64,000 bases of DNA from Opisthorchis felineus (lineage: Eukaryota; Platyhelminthes; Trematoda; Opisthorchiida; Opisthorchiidae). The notes beneath the pieces are model-generated. The model made no database searches, was not told where the DNA came from, and saw only the letters and a program-made list of their open reading frames with translations. Shown piece after piece: positions 37,923 to 51,866 of the stretch. Within the stretch, counting starts at the first letter, position 1. Every line of letters begins with the position of its first letter. The stretch lies in assembly GCA_004794785.1 (NCBI GenBank), contig SJOL01004503.1:1-64000 (forward strand), given 5' to 3'. Both the position numbers and the translations under genes were made by a program.

Positions 37923-38000
37923 GTTTGTGAGCTTCGCAGGGGCACCACCAGCCAACAGGAATGTCCACAGCGACACTTATTTGATCAGCCCAAACGCAGT

Positions 38001-41000
38001 TCGAAAGTCCGTAGGACATGATGTGATGAATTTGAGATGACATTCTAATGTTCATCGCAAGGAGAATATTTGGTCCACGCAACATTCACTCATTGGAAGG
38101 TTATTTTGTGTATTACTGTGTATCAGCTAGAACATTCATTGAAGCTTAAGGTTTTTAAAGCTGTTTGTTGCAGCCTGTGTTTAGCGTTAGATGGCCGTAT
38201 GAACTCATTTAAGTTAACCAAATGTGTTATTATTAGCTAATTTGGTCCAACACATTATAACCTTTATGCCCCCGATATACTTGTTATTCGCACCTTGGAG
38301 CATTATCCATTCAGGTTTTTAATCAATGTGAAAAATTCTCTTAGTCAGGTTTTTCGAACAAACACTCGATAGCTTGCTGTCCTTGGCGAATATATTCATT
38401 CTAATACCCATTATTCACATACGCGGTACAAAGTCGGAAACAAGATTATTGGCAACAAACAGGTGGGAACCGCATATTTTGTTGCTTCACTTTATGGCAC
38501 GAGAACGACAAAAATGTATACGTGAACTGTTTCAGGAAAATCTGTTGGGTCAATTCACCTTCAACAGATTGTTTTTAGTAAGCTGCTCGAGGCCGATTTG
38601 CTGTATAATAAGGGTAAACATGCCTAGCGTTGAAAGTTCACGCAGTTGAATAGCCTTGCATGAAAAGCTTTAATTCCCAGTCCAAAGTTTTGCACTACAG
38701 TTTCCCTCAACTATTTCTTATTGACTGAACCATGTGCGCATCTAAAGAGGCTAACTAACCACCACTTAGCTGTTAGTACCATGCACTTAACAGCATAACA
38801 ATGTTTGTTTAGTGCTTCTCAAAAATCCATGTCCCCAGCCTTTTGCTAGAAGGAGAAAGGAACAAAATTTCCGTTGGTTCCTGGTCCTTTTCTGAATTAA
38901 GTTTGTTGGTGCTAAGTATGGCAAATATGGAAGTATTGTGGGTTACACCAGCGGAGGATGTTTCACCGTTGGCTATTTAAGTTTATAGAGTCCAGTCTGT
39001 ACGACCTTTGGTTGTTACCTTTGGGTGGCTTGAAACTCTGTATCGGTCCCTGACTGAAGAGTTTTGTAGCCTGGTGTGTTCAGAAACATGGACACAAAAT
39101 GGGGTTACTGTGATTTGAAACAAGCCAACGTTTGAAGCAGAACTACCACTGAAATCATAGTTGAAGCTCAGAAACTGCTGCTTTTTAAAGAAAAATATTC
39201 ATCGTCTTAAATATAGTAGCAATCATGACTTACTGTGATATAGCTCAGTCTTGGAGAGTTTTGAAGATTTTGTGACAACTGGGCAGCAGACTTTTATAAT
39301 GTTTTTTTTTCATAATCATTGATTATAACCTCACAACCAATTGTCAGCTGTTTTATGTAGTCCAATGAGTTTGGTGCCGGGCGAAATAGCGTTTCGGATA
39401 AGGCAACGCTCTGACTGAGACTCAGTGATTTTCGGTAGTATGCGGTCCTAATGAGACTAATGAGTGCGAAGGTTTACCAACTAATGAGGCTTGTCCGCCC
39501 CCTCGCCTAACCACGAAGAACAGAGAAGAAGAGAGAATGAACGTTAAAAGTAAAGAACTTGAGGTTTGGTTTAACTTTTGGTTCAGTAACTCAGGAAATC
39601 CTGAAGTAACACATAGATACCGTCCAAGCATTTAGAGCTGTATACCTCGAAAACTCTTCTGACGAATATAAGTGTGTCGTGCCCTTTTTTCAGCTTGGTT
39701 TGCCATGAACCCGCAAAGTCTATCTTACACACAGAAAGACAAAATGTTCCATATTTGGAGGTTGGAATCACGTAAATAACATAAAACATTGAGGTGGTCA
39801 GCGATAGTGGAAGAAATGGGTCGTAGGTGGTCAGTTTTAGGTTAATCTAAATATCACTACCGGTACCATTTATGTCCATATACAAAAATACAGGATGTTT
39901 ATGGACAGTTCATTGGTCTCGTAAGTAACAAAATTTTTTTCGCGAGGAGTTCAGTGGATATTGGTTTTATACATCCTTCTCTAAAGCAGCATCAAAGGTT
40001 GAAAATTTTAGTTTTGAGTACGGATTCAGTTCATTTTTGAGGAGAGTTCGAAAGGTAATCATGGTAGCTTACCTATGCCTGGCGAGCAAAAACGTGACGG
40101 ACGCTTGTGTGAGTCCATGAAGTTTGGACGGGACTCTATAGGTAGCATCCGCAGAGGAACTACTTAGATTGAAAGATGCGCCTAACTCAACTTAGTCTAT
40201 GGAAAACCTATAATTTGAGGAAGATCGTAATTTCTGAGTAACCGCAACGGGACGATCAAGTCGCCCGACTTGAACTACTCGGCTGAATAAAGATTGGTTC
40301 TGTATCTTGTGTAGATGCATATTATTCACACTGTTCCTCAGCTACTCGTGGCCGAACGACACATTAGTCCACCATCATCCGAGTCCTCGAATCAAATCGT
40401 CCTACTACTGAATCGTTTGGTTCATCTGCAAATAATGAACATAACGGGTTATTTGGTAGGATATAGCTAATGCACCGGATGGTTTGTAAAACCGGATCAC
40501 CTTTGTTAGGCACTACGGGGCAAAAACAAACAACCCTTGTCACCTCTCCAATGATTTGGCTCGCCTGAGTAATAGTATTTGTACAGAATAAATGTGATGC
40601 CCGGCGAAGATACTGCCATTTTTACCCAGGAGCGCTTGTATATTTACTGAGTACGAATGGTTCAGGTTGTCTTGACAATGTGTCAGAATCTTACGCGACT
40701 GTTTCGTCAACTTTCTGTTTTAATGACACTATTTGTGTTACTCTTTATTTCGTAATTTCACCTCTTTTTATGATTTAAGACTTTATGTCTGAAAAAATGC
40801 CGCTCAATACAGTTGGCTCGTTACCCATGGTCATTCTGCGTGCTTTCAGAGTAAAAAACTTTGCCAACTCCAATCTGCTGATTAATAGCCGTTTCTAAGC
40901 TGCGCCCGACATCTGAGAAGCTCACGCACAAGCCATTTGTGACGCAAAATCAAAATTACGATATCCTCCATCGCGATTGACACTCACTGATGAACTAAAC

Positions 41001-44000
41001 TGCCAATTTCAGCAAACATTTGATCATGAAGGCATGTGTTCCTGACTTGGACGCGCAGATCGTAAAAATTCAAGTCCTTTGATAGTAAACGTTTCGATTT
41101 ATATGGTCTTCATGCCTTGATCCGCCACGAGCTCGGCATGAGACATGAGGGGATTTTCATGGTAGCAGGTGCATACGTTAGGACTTTATACATGCAGTTG
41201 ATAGATAACACGTGATTAAACAGAATGGAGAAATCAAGGCCGAGTGTGCTTACTGACCAAGCTCTCCCGTCTTTATAGAGATTAGGTAGCAAAATACAGC
41301 TTGCATAGATATCTACATATAGTGGAGCTCGAAGGCAAAACTCTTGAGTAGCTTGATGAGAAGCATGCTAAGACGCCTCGTCTAGGTGCTGATCGTTCCA
41401 AAACCTGCTGACTTCCACGCACAGTTACGATCGGCCTCAGTAACAGTTTGCATCCCTTCGGCGCGCAACGTGATATTTTAGGATACACTAAAGAAAAGTC
41501 AAATATCCATTGGAAAAGCCTACTTGAAGACTGCGGTTTAGGGATCTGAGTGTTCCAAGTTTAACGGGACAGAAGAAGTACACACTACTTCTGTTTTCAG
41601 GACCAAACGCTGACTTATTTCATGGAGATCTAAAAAGACGTCAGGTCAACGCAGTGATCGCTCCTAAACCACCTGAGTGAACTAGCTGAGACACTTCCGG
41701 AAATTGCAAGCAGACGACACCTGTAATGAATCATGAACTTTCTAGGTGATATCTGGCTGGACTTTTCCCCCTCCGCGATGCTATAAATCTGGTACTTGAG
41801 TGCGAGCCCCAGCCATCATATGACAGTTGATCACAGTAGTAGAATTAAATACCACCTACTTAGTTCAATGAAAGATGTTCGAAACAGTAATGGAGCTAGG
41901 ATGTCTTCAAATAGTTCCAACAAGACTGACATCCTAGTTATATCAGAGGTAGAACCGGATCCCGAATAGTGTTAACAAGCACTTATTAAATCTAGCCCTA
42001 ATCCTGAAGTTTATCAATATCGACAACTCAAACTGAAGAGGGGATGAAGAGGGTGACATGACCCTGCTTGTAAGTCTGGTGTGAACTGTTCGTGAGCGCA
42101 ATGTCGGTTATATGGAATTAGAAAATATCCCATGGTCGTGGTTCACTAATACCTATCACTTTCATTCCGTACTTAAAGTTCAAATGGATGGAGGTAAATT
42201 TGAGAAGCAACGTACAAATTGTAGTAATAGGGACTCAGCTGAAGCTCTCGTTTAGGATGCTCTTTAGTTGAGATTCTGGAAACCAATAAGGAAAAGCCTT
42301 TTGGTTCAATGCACTCGAAAACCCATTTTTGCGTAGGGAGCAAGACTGATTGAAGTTTGCAGTCACACCTTCATGAGGAAGCCCGCGGACAAAACCAGTA
42401 GTGGTTATCAGGAAGTGTTGAGTAGTTTCAGAAGTTCCAAGTCGTGGAAAATACTTTGGCTTCTAAATTATCGTTCCACCCGAATCATGAAAAGCCCTGT
42501 ATTCCACACGTCTGGTTAAAAACAACCATAAAACTGAAGTTCAGTTCCCTCCATCGTGAACGCAGTCCCAGTTTGTTAATGAACGCCAAATTTCAAAACA
42601 TTCTTTTGTCCGACTTATGCCTCACCTATTGTGACGTCCAGCCCCGGCGCCAAAATTGCACTCAATGAAATCTACTGACCTGATCGCCGCAAAGTATTGT
42701 GCTTGTTCACCCCCGCCTAGTATCAGAGCAGACCACGTTCAATAACAGTGCAACAGATGAATCAACTCCGAACACACTTTCATAATTGGCAGCTGATTTC
42801 AGTGTGTGCTCCACGATGAAGCCGACCCTAATCAGGGAAACATTATGAAGGCATGCTAGAGTTATGGAACGGCTTGCTAGGTTGACGGGTTTGTGGACAA
42901 AGAATTCTACGGCGAGTGGGCAGAACAGTCCAAGATGCTGCTACACCACATGAAATTTTGAAAGTGGTGTATTTTATTTCAAAATCAGCTGATTCCGCTT
43001 TGTAACCTAGAAATATGATTCCTCATCCTGGGGAATCCACTCTGTAATCATAATCCCGTACATCTAATTCTCTCTGTTCGTTAGGATACATTGAAGTGGT
43101 TTACCGATCACTACATAAAGAAAAACTTTGACGGTGACGACTCTTCAACATATATTGTGAAGGACCAACTTTCTGGCCCAATCATTCTGCAGGTTATTCG
43201 TGGTCATCCAGAGCCTTGAGAGCAGTCCTATGACGTTTATCAGGGGAAACTGGTTCACATCAAAAGCGAATTATTTTCATTATCCCGAACTTGTCTGTAG
43301 AGCTACGAAGATAATTCACCCCCTGTCTCTTACTCCAAGTGTGACTCGAAATTCGACGAAAGATTTTGCAGCTGAAAGCTAAAAGAGAGTTGATAATCGT
43401 CCTTTTACGTAGAATAGATCTTTATAGAACCAAGTTTAGGGTAATTTTTTGCAAGGAAGCCTGAAATATAAATGAAGCTTTCCTCTACTTTAAAATCAGC
43501 AGTGAAAGTTGTGGTTCTGAGCAAAGTTCCCAAAGAATACGCATATTTCTTCCTAGGTGACGTTAACTAGGTCTCGGTCGTATAAGTAGTCAGTTTAAGT
43601 CCACACGCCAATACACCGAGAGGTCAGTATCTCATATAAAAAGACCAAAAAGACGCCACTTTTCCGTTAACGTCTCTTAAGACAGAAAATCCACCTTTGT
43701 CATTTGAAATAGCCATCCATGTTCCGCCCAGAATTTTTTGATGAAACTGTCGAAAATATGCGGAGAATGTCGCATTTCCTAACCGCAGTACACAATTCGG
43801 GTTATATCCACTAAATTTAACGTGAATGTCACCCGAAAGTTGTTTCCAACGAACACCAAAGAACATTAGACTTTTGCAAAACACTTTAGCCACCCGAAGA
43901 AAAACCCTCGCAGGTAAAAGGGATCGGCCGCCACTGGATAGCCACTCTGTGTCACTTTTGCGAATAAAGCCTCGAGTGTGACGACTCGGTTGTTCACTAC

Positions 44001-44979
44001 TCATGACAACCTTCATAATCAAACGAAAATCTCTGATTCTACTGATACCCACTGTATGTTGCTTTGTTTGTAAAGAATTTATCAATATGGCCGAATTCCT
44101 TACTGTCCCAGCTTCCCCGTGATATTCTCTATGGAAATTGAACAAGATGGTGAAAGCTGAGGTCAAAGCAAAGTATATTTACTAAATGACTGCGGTGGTT
44201 TTCGGTGAAGTAATACTCCCGAGCTTTGTCCTGATATTAGTTTCTTGACCCTAGAGGGGAAGCGCCGCCATTTCGGCATTCCTTCACCGCTCGGTTTTGG
44301 CTACTTGACTTTTTTCACAGTCATATGTTGCCCAATAGTCTTATTTGGAATTTGTCCCTACAGGTTGCTCTCAATAACTTAAGATGATAATGAACCGTGA
44401 GTCGGGCTTGGGATTAGTAACATTGTGCGTCATTATTAGTGGTGACACTAGACGATCGGTTGACCGATTTATTTGTTTTTTCCCATTCGAAAGGTACCTC
44501 TACGAATATCGTATTTTTTGGTTAACTGCCATTGTAAGGTGGCTTTATTGTGACCTCTGAAAACTTAATTAGCCATAAAGGTATTTTTGAGCGGATCTGG
44601 TTCAGCTCAAGTTGATTCTGGTGTGTAGATCCCTCATCATTATCACCATCACCATCGACAGCATGACATAAGTGTCCAGCATAGATGTTTGGCTGTCGTA
44701 CAACCATAATTTGTTTGAAGCCTACTTGTGAAGCAAAGAATAAGAGTGGATGGGGAAGAGACATAGAGCTAGCCTACCACAATCATTCGGAGGTGTCTAC
44801 ACCTCACGACACTCATTTGGCATCGTCACTCTCATTGCACACGTCACACTCATTGCAGCGTCTCTAATTATGCATGTTGAGGATCAAGCGAACCCATTTC
44901 TGGAAGGCAAGTCTCATCGACAGTACCTAAAGTTTTCGGAGTCTCTTCCATACCCCTCTGCTAGGTCAAACGTTGACCG
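38001..44979. other. Gene-poor stretch
   Basis: There are only short open frames without family motifs or splice support, apart from a 180-codon minus-strand frame at 43624-44166. A tRNA-Arg-like snatch near 39380-39425 is too degraded to call. No repeat arrays were noticed. Confidence 0.45.
43624..44166 (-). CDS. Unrecognised 180-codon open frame
   Basis: This is the longest open frame in the window. The protein is basic, with no signal peptide, membrane span or motif that I recognise (it contains RLGNATFSAYFRQFHQKILG). There is no obvious splice acceptor before it or poly(A) signal close after it. In AT-rich DNA of this size one such frame could arise by chance, so coding is doubtful. It could also be a retroelement scrap. 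Confidence 0.2.
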   Translation of the reverse strand: MTSAFTILFNFHREYHGEAGTVRNSAILINSLQTKQHTVGISRIRDFRLIMKVVMSSEQPSRHTRGFIRKSDTEWLSSGGRSLLPARVFLRVAKVFCKSLMFFGVRWKQLSGDIHVKFSGYNPNCVLRLGNATFSAYFRQFHQKILGGTWMAISNDKGGFSVLRDVNGKVASFWSFYMRY

Positions 44980-44982
44980 CTT

Positions 44983-45400
44983 CTATTCTTGCGACACCAT
45001 GAATTGGGCGGACAGTGTCTTCAAACCACCGCAGCCCTTGGTGCTAAAGACTATCCTCCTTTGAGGATAGTGCAACACCAAACAATCATTTTCTAATTGT
45101 CTCGTTGCGCATTCGTCGGCACTAGCCCATAAGAGACGACGGTCGTCGAAGGTCTGAATTCGTAGCACTTCCGCCGCTCGCAGAGGCTGCGTCTCACAGC
45201 CATACAACAAAACTTCCCGTACTGTGGTCTGATGCACACTTTCATTGATATTTAGGGCGGTGCCGCTTTGACAACATAGGTGTCGCAAATTTGCAAGCGC
45301 AAGAATGTGATGACCGCCTTGCTTACTTCGATGTACTAAATACATTCGTTCTTACGGGCACTCTGAGTCTGCACGAGCGATTCTATGGAAGCTCATCTAT
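44983..45400 (-). mobile_element. LINE 3'-end remnant
   Basis: A 120-codon minus-strand stretch contains LALANLRHLCCQSGTALNIN, then VHQTTVREVLLYGCETQPLR and IQTFDDRRL. These match the ANLRHLW....LNL, VYQ.TVRAVLLYGCETWP.R and L..FD.R.L blocks that follow the RT in fluke LINEs. Upstream sequence is frameshifted. This is the best-preserved LINE piece here. Confidence 0.75.
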
Positions 45401-48400
45401 AGGCTCACAAAACTATTGTAGATCAAACTGGATATGCCGGACAAGGTTTTTGAGAGCAAAACACCTGACTCTAGCGGTGTACCTAGATGGACTGCATTCA
45501 GAACTTACCTCCAGAGGAGATAAATCACCTACTCATACAACCAAACGGCCCAAAGAGAACGCACAATAATATAGAAATTCAAGTCGTAAACCTGACTGAA
45601 AGGTTACCTATAACACCAGTTGAGGGGCAGAAACATAAGGAAGCCGAATCCTTCTGTAGCTGGAAGCATAAGGTATCCTTCTAAACAGTTTTAATTGTCT
45701 CTCTGGAATTAATAGCCACAACTCTGGACGATTTCTCGGGTTTATGTTGAAGACATTATGTGGAAGACATTTTCGGGTGGTTAGCCTATACGGAGAGGGT
45801 AAACAAACGTTCACTGTACAATGCTGTTAACGATCCTCTCTTGTACTCCCAAACAAATAAAAGTGGTCATTGTCGGCCTTACTGAGAACATCACAATTAA
45901 TTGCACGGCTATTCAGCTTAATGTGTCACTTTAAGTGGCTAGTGCTTCACTTCTGTCGAAGCAAGTGTTACCGACTGATTTCAGTCTCATAACATTCAGT
46001 GACAATAGGACACTGATCCATCAGAAACCACTAGGCTGGCCAAAGGCATAAACACAGACAATATCTGTGATGAAAAATCTCTCTGATCTTGACTTTTCGC
46101 GAACAATGACCCACGTAAATTTAAGTCCCTGCGGCCCATTATTCGTCAGAAACATTCGTCCTTATCCTAGCAAGCTTCATTAGTCACAATTTCCGCTAAA
46201 AAACGCCAGGGCTTTACCTAGTGAAACTGTGCAACCGGTAACCTGTTAGAAAGCTACGAGTGACCTTGTGAAGTGGCATGTAACTCAAGGATCCCCGGAT
46301 CTAGAATATCAGCTTGTGCCTTACTTGTCTTTATGTTGAGATTCTTATATCATTTCATTGAAGAAATTCTAATCAACACTATCTGCATTACGTGCCACGA
46401 CTTTTAAATGCAGCTACCAATGCAAAAGTAGCTAGGATCCCAAGAAATGCACATTCGAAAGCAAATAAAACCACTTAGGATTGGACAGCATGAATCGGCA
46501 ATCATTCTGGAAGCAAGAACCCCCTGAAAACAAAAGCATTCTAAAGATTAGCGATCTTTGAATAATTTGGAAGTAGTCAGCGTAATACACTTAGCGCTTC
46601 AGAATAATGTGATTAGTGCCTTCTTGCAGAACCAGCCCATTCAGTGTTTCAATGAACCCAATATTAAGCTAGTCCTTGTCCAAGCTTGTACTTGTTTTCG
46701 TACTGAGTCACCGTATTCCGTACAAACTAACCGGTTACACACAGTCTTGAAGATAACGAACAACCGTGTGTACGCTTATAAAGTGTAAAGCGGTAACCTC
46801 TCAGTAATGTTAACTGTAGGCCTGAATGTTTCGGCGAATAATCAGCCACGAGTGCTTTGTTGGCATCACTCGATGGAACAGTGCAAAATAATACATAGTC
46901 AGCCTTCTGACTCCAACGTACTAGCGGCTAAATAAACAGTTCCGCTGCATCAGGTCACCCATTCTTCCAATCATCTACAAATGTTTGGATCTGTGAAGCC
47001 CACATTACCACAGTTTCCTTTTTACCTCTTCCTCACGGCACCTGCGCAACCCAACAGTTATTTACATGGTTAGCAAGAGTAGTCTACAGAGACCACCGAC
47101 CAAAACAAACTGTAGTGTCCACACGCAAACAATCGTGAACCGTAAATTCATGCGAGAATGGACATTAGAGATCGTTAAAGCCGAAATGTTTTGTTTGTTT
47201 GAAGAGCTATTCTATCAGGCCTCATGCCTTCCTCAAAATCCACTAACTCAAATTCGCCCACTAATTTCACTGATAAAAGAACACCAGTGAAGCTTACTAT
47301 AGTCGTTATTGCCACTTACCTGCAGGCAATGATAGAATTACAAATTACGCACGTCGTCTTCTTGTGGAATAATTTTCCATGTTTCTTGCCATTACCAATT
47401 TAATGCTCAAATTGTTTTCGGGCAACAGGGTCTCGAAACCGATAGCCCCCCGGCCCTGGTCACTGGTTAATGAAATTAACGTGGGTCCACAAAGAACCAC
47501 GCATCAGGGGAGTTCGATGGAGGGACGGCGCCTGAATTCAAGTTACAAGTAAAACGGCCGGGAGAAGATGTTCGTTCTGGAGACATATACACTTCAGCCT
47601 GGATAAACTAGCTGTGAGATATTGCCTCAACTACCTTGTTCTCACATCGTCCACCATAAGTCAGATTTAAATCCATAACAATGCACAAACATTCTCTATG
47701 AAGCTGGAGAGATAAAAAATTTTAGTGCGTGATCCAAGACGAGCGATCACAAAAAACAAGCTCTTTTGATCGCTTTTACGGCACCCACATGTCATTTTGA
47801 TCATTTTGACAAAAAATGCCAAGAGCAAAGCGGCGGCAAAAAGGCGACCTGAAATTTCGTACCGAAATTTTGAAAGTCTAACTTATAGTAGCTTCAGTTT
47901 CAAGGTGGCTGAGTTTGAAGTAGAACCGAGCATAATTACATACTGTAGACGTAAAGATTCATTTGGTTTGTGTCAACATTTCTCACCAATTTGTATGGCG
48001 CAAACTCTCAACCAAATATCCATTCCTTTATAATCAAAAAGTTCCATCTGTAGGGTTAACTCTTGGGCAGGTCAGTGAGTACAAAAATTAAACAAACATT
48101 TCAATGCTTGGTTTGAATCATCTTTTGGTAAACACGGTAATGTGGCCTCACAAAATAACAAATCAATAAACCAATGACCTACATTCCAGATGAGCATGAG
48201 AACTTCTCTACGGCTAATGAGATTAGGTTGCACAAGTGCTCAGCACCTGGAACATCTATCATCGAAGGATGTCCCAATAATGATACACAGTGCAAAACAA
48301 GGGATAGAGTTTGCACCATACAGCTATGAAAAGCACAAAATAAAATCAAGGATGACAACAGGAAAATGCTATCAGCAATAGTTGTGGCACCAGTTCCACG

Positions 48401-49249
48401 AGGATCCTATTTAACTTCTGGGCAAAACACGGATCATTTTTGGATCTTGGTAGTTTTTATGATGGAGCACGTGTTAGGACCAATTTCTCATAGAACTCAT
48501 CCGCGCAAACGAGACATGAACTATCTTGTACGCCTTAAGAAACTTGTCAGGTGGTATTCCTAACAGACTTGAGTACCTCTGCATTTCCTCTCTCTGTAAT
48601 TCGTAAAATTGGTAAATTCTCTGATGCATTTATGAAACTACACTTCAAATGAAAAATGCAAGGGAGAACAAGTTTCACTTTGAGCGAGTTACGTCAAGGG
48701 ATCTGTTTAGTTTATTTTCCTCTCTTGTGATTTGCATGTTACCCAGTTGTTTCCTTGTGACAAACAGTGGCATGAAACTCTATGGGCGGCTCCACCTCAA
48801 GAGGGAGAAGAACAACGTTACGAATTCGTCGCATGAGCTAGAAGGAGAGATTTTCACAAATGTATGGCTTTCCTTGCTATTCCAAGATGAGTGAACTGAA
48901 TCGACAGCCGGCAAAATAGTTCACGATCGACCTGCTATCCCAAAAAATTTGCGCAACCTGTCCATCTTATTGGGCATATGAGCACGTCTTGTGTTCATTA
49001 ATTAAGATTCTTTTCTACAGTCTTTGACTTATACATGGCCGCATTTCTATGAGCATTCTTCCGCCGTCACAAACTCATTAGTTAAAAGACGAAAGGGTCA
49101 TTAGTTCTACCCCATCATTATCTAATAAGGTAACTGTTTTCAGAGCTCTCCCGTAGCTTTTTTGGTACCTGGATTGGAATATTTCATGACGGACCCTTTG
49201 GCCAACCCTCCAGTCATTTACTTATCTGTCCTTCCAACTGTTTAACAAG

Positions 49250-49415
49250 CTATCTATTTCTCTCTACTTATCTACCTATCCATCTATCTACAGATCTTTC
49301 TATCTATCTATCTATCTATATATCTATATATCTATCTGTTCATTCATCCATCCATTCATCCATCCATCTACCTACACATTTTACATTTCTCTCTGGTCAT
49401 TTCATCTATCTATTC
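49250..49415. repeat. (TCTA)n/(TCCA)n tetranucleotide microsatellite
   Basis: This is an imperfect run of TCTA units that grades into TCCA and TTCA units and back, about 165 bp long. Confidence 0.9.
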
Positions 49416-50874
49416 ACATAAACTCACTTAGATATACATAGTGTTTCCACCAGGGATTCACTTCCAAGAAAAAATGCCTATTCTCCCAAAAAACCACTTT
49501 ATGATTGTCCCGAAAACCACAATATTGGAGTGATGCTCAAAATTAAACCCATGCTCTCATGCTACTAGTTAAACGAACCCTTTTTGGAAATTGGGAAGCT
49601 TAAGTGCTGTTTTGCATAATGACGCGCTTTTGTCAAACATTGACAAATAATGTTTACTTTCCCCGTACCAACGAATGAGATTTAAAATTGAACTGATTTA
49701 AGGAGGAGTAGATCCTTGAAGAGTTTATTCAATGTTATCATGTCGATTGTGGCTACCGGTAAGCTTAAATTAATGTTGAATGACTTCATAACGGTGTGTT
49801 TCTATTCATTTGATTCTAGCAAAAGAGAGCCTTATGAGAGTGAGTTGTGAAAAACGAGGTGTTCATACCTTTATGAGCTAAAGGCCACATAAAAAATTCA
49901 ATCAGAGAAACGTTGCCATAACCTGGTCAGTTGTGACCTATAAAGATAATCGAAGTAGGGATTCTTGTGCCATTAGAAACTAGTGAGGCCATATGACTTA
50001 CCATTTACCGAATAGGCGTGAGTAGATCGCGTACATCCCAGGTTGCAGAATGCCGTTGCAGACTACCAATGCGTTGGATAACTCATCCCTGACTTCAATA
50101 CTGACCGGTTGGTCAACTCAGCTTCAAGTGCTATGGTAACTAGCCGATGAAAAAGCTACAGCACATCAGTGGATTTATGCTTAAAACAACATTGTAAATC
50201 ACCTTCCTCAGATGATCTGGTAATCCAAAAACAGTCACTTCCAGCAAAAACAATGAGCCATACAATTGAGCAAGCCAAAGTCGTGCACCCTGAAATGCAC
50301 GCGTATTTTACTGTAAGGCTCAGTTTATGTGTGAACCGGATGCAGTTACTTCGGTGTTAAAGGCGTCCCGGAAATTAATCATGATTTGTAACGAACACTC
50401 CTAAACTGTGTTTTAGTGCCATTCCTGAAGAGGATACTAAGTTTGGCGAACGAATTGTGAATTCCATATCGGTGAATCCAAAGTATCCTGTGAATATTGT
50501 GTGTTACGAGTAAACCTCCAATCAAGTCAGTTTGTTTTTCCAAGGGATCTTAGCTTATCCGCAAAATAAACAATTCACACTTGTTGAAAACCTATTTTAA
50601 CCTCTGGGATCAGCTGGAGATTACCGTGAGAAGCCACAATGTATGCCATTAGGTGTTAACCCCCTAAGAATGTAACCTGCATAGACAACGAGAAGAAACA
50701 TAGCAATTTACATCGATTCTGATTCAAGTACTACTTTCACAAATATTTTTGACCAAAGAGTGACCAGAGAAATGTAACAGAACTGTAATGAAATCGTAGC
50801 ACGTGCTCGCTGCATAAGACAGTTTACAAATGAAGTAACAAATGGCTATTGAGTTACTTACATGTGAACATCAC

Positions 50875-50929
50875 ATGTACATATAATATACATATATATA
50901 TATATAATATAATATATATATATATATAG
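50875..50929. repeat. (AT)n microsatellite
   Basis: Alternating A and T with a few AATAT interruptions. Confidence 0.9.
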
Positions 50930-51866
50930 GTTGGAAATTATCGTCCTGCCATCCACTCCGCAGTCGACCGCAGCTTCAAAATACATAGTAAGGTGTGTAA
51001 AATAATCAGGGCCTTGAGATTACCAGTTTTTAGAAACACGGAAAAGTATAAATCAAGCTAGTCAGATGAAACTAGGTGTGAATTATCATGAATAATTGCC
51101 CATCAGGTGAACCTTCATCTCCACAGTTACTGGAGGACAGAATTCGCCAGGTCGACAGCAGATGATATTGCCTGTCACTTGGCTTTACTCATACAATCAG
51201 CCACCCTGCATAATAGCATGTTTTAACTGCCGGTTCGACGGAAGCTGCACTACGCTTCTATTTTGTCGTTTTCTTACCTGCCTGGAATCACTTCTGCGTT
51301 ACACAGCCCATTAGAACCAAATATACCAGCAATTGCTAAGCCTATGGGTTTACTTTGACCTCAAGTGAAAGGTGTTAGAAGAAGGGCTGTAATGCCCTCC
51401 GTCCCGCCGAAATAAAATACGGGAGTATTGTTTACAAAGTTTGATTCGCTACAGAAACTTAATTAAACTCCAAATGATGACAGTGACTAAAGGTGTATGA
51501 TAGTGATTCTGTGCACGTTGTCCGATAATATTAGGGCTGCACAGAAACAGCGTCTCAATATCTAGACCTTTCTCACCCTTTGTTTCCCATTCGTCCACAG
51601 ATCTGACACATAACAAGAATAGTCCTTATGCTCAACTGTTTGATCAGTGCCTTTTAGGACAAGGTAGTGAGTAGCTCTGATGAGTTAACCGGCTGTTTTT
51701 TAGGTGGTCAATGCTTTGTTCGCCAACCTTGGCAAGCTTGGCTCTTTCAGTTTCAAAGCAAACCCAAATTTAAAATGAGTCTTTCATTGACGCTATTCGC
51801 CTAATTGTTGGCACAGTTACGTACATATTTTACTTTATCGTAAAAACACTGCATGAAACGATAACA

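Larger units (their letters stand above)
37020..38000 (-). mobile_element. LINE reverse transcriptase remnant interrupted by a short repeat
   Basis: Going down the minus strand, [20 protein letters not shown] matches GCP.SP.LFNFVIDWVME, then ADLEYDDDHIAMLGDDLEEL plus QSVLNNL matches ADLEYADDI.LL.DDL.ELQ..L, then near 37080 AVLIYACEPWPLWAL matches AVLLYGCETWPLRA. The YADD box is YDDD. Frameshifts separate the blocks. Sequence from 37923 appears to continue the LINE upstream, so repeat copy A is nested inside it. Confidence 0.7.
45401..51866. other. Gene-poor stretch with microsatellites
   Basis: No coding exon could be supported. It contains a tetranucleotide tract (49250-49415) and an AT tract (50875-50929). 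The open frames at 47066-48033 and 48649-48894 have no recognisable similarity. Confidence 0.45.

Noticed and set aside
39375..39430. tRNA-Arg-like fragment
   Set aside because: The A-box match is partial, and no B box or acceptor stem could be found.
49250..49415. Repeat tract considered as a CRISPR-like or satellite array
   Set aside because: It is a plain tetranucleotide microsatellite in eukaryotic DNA.
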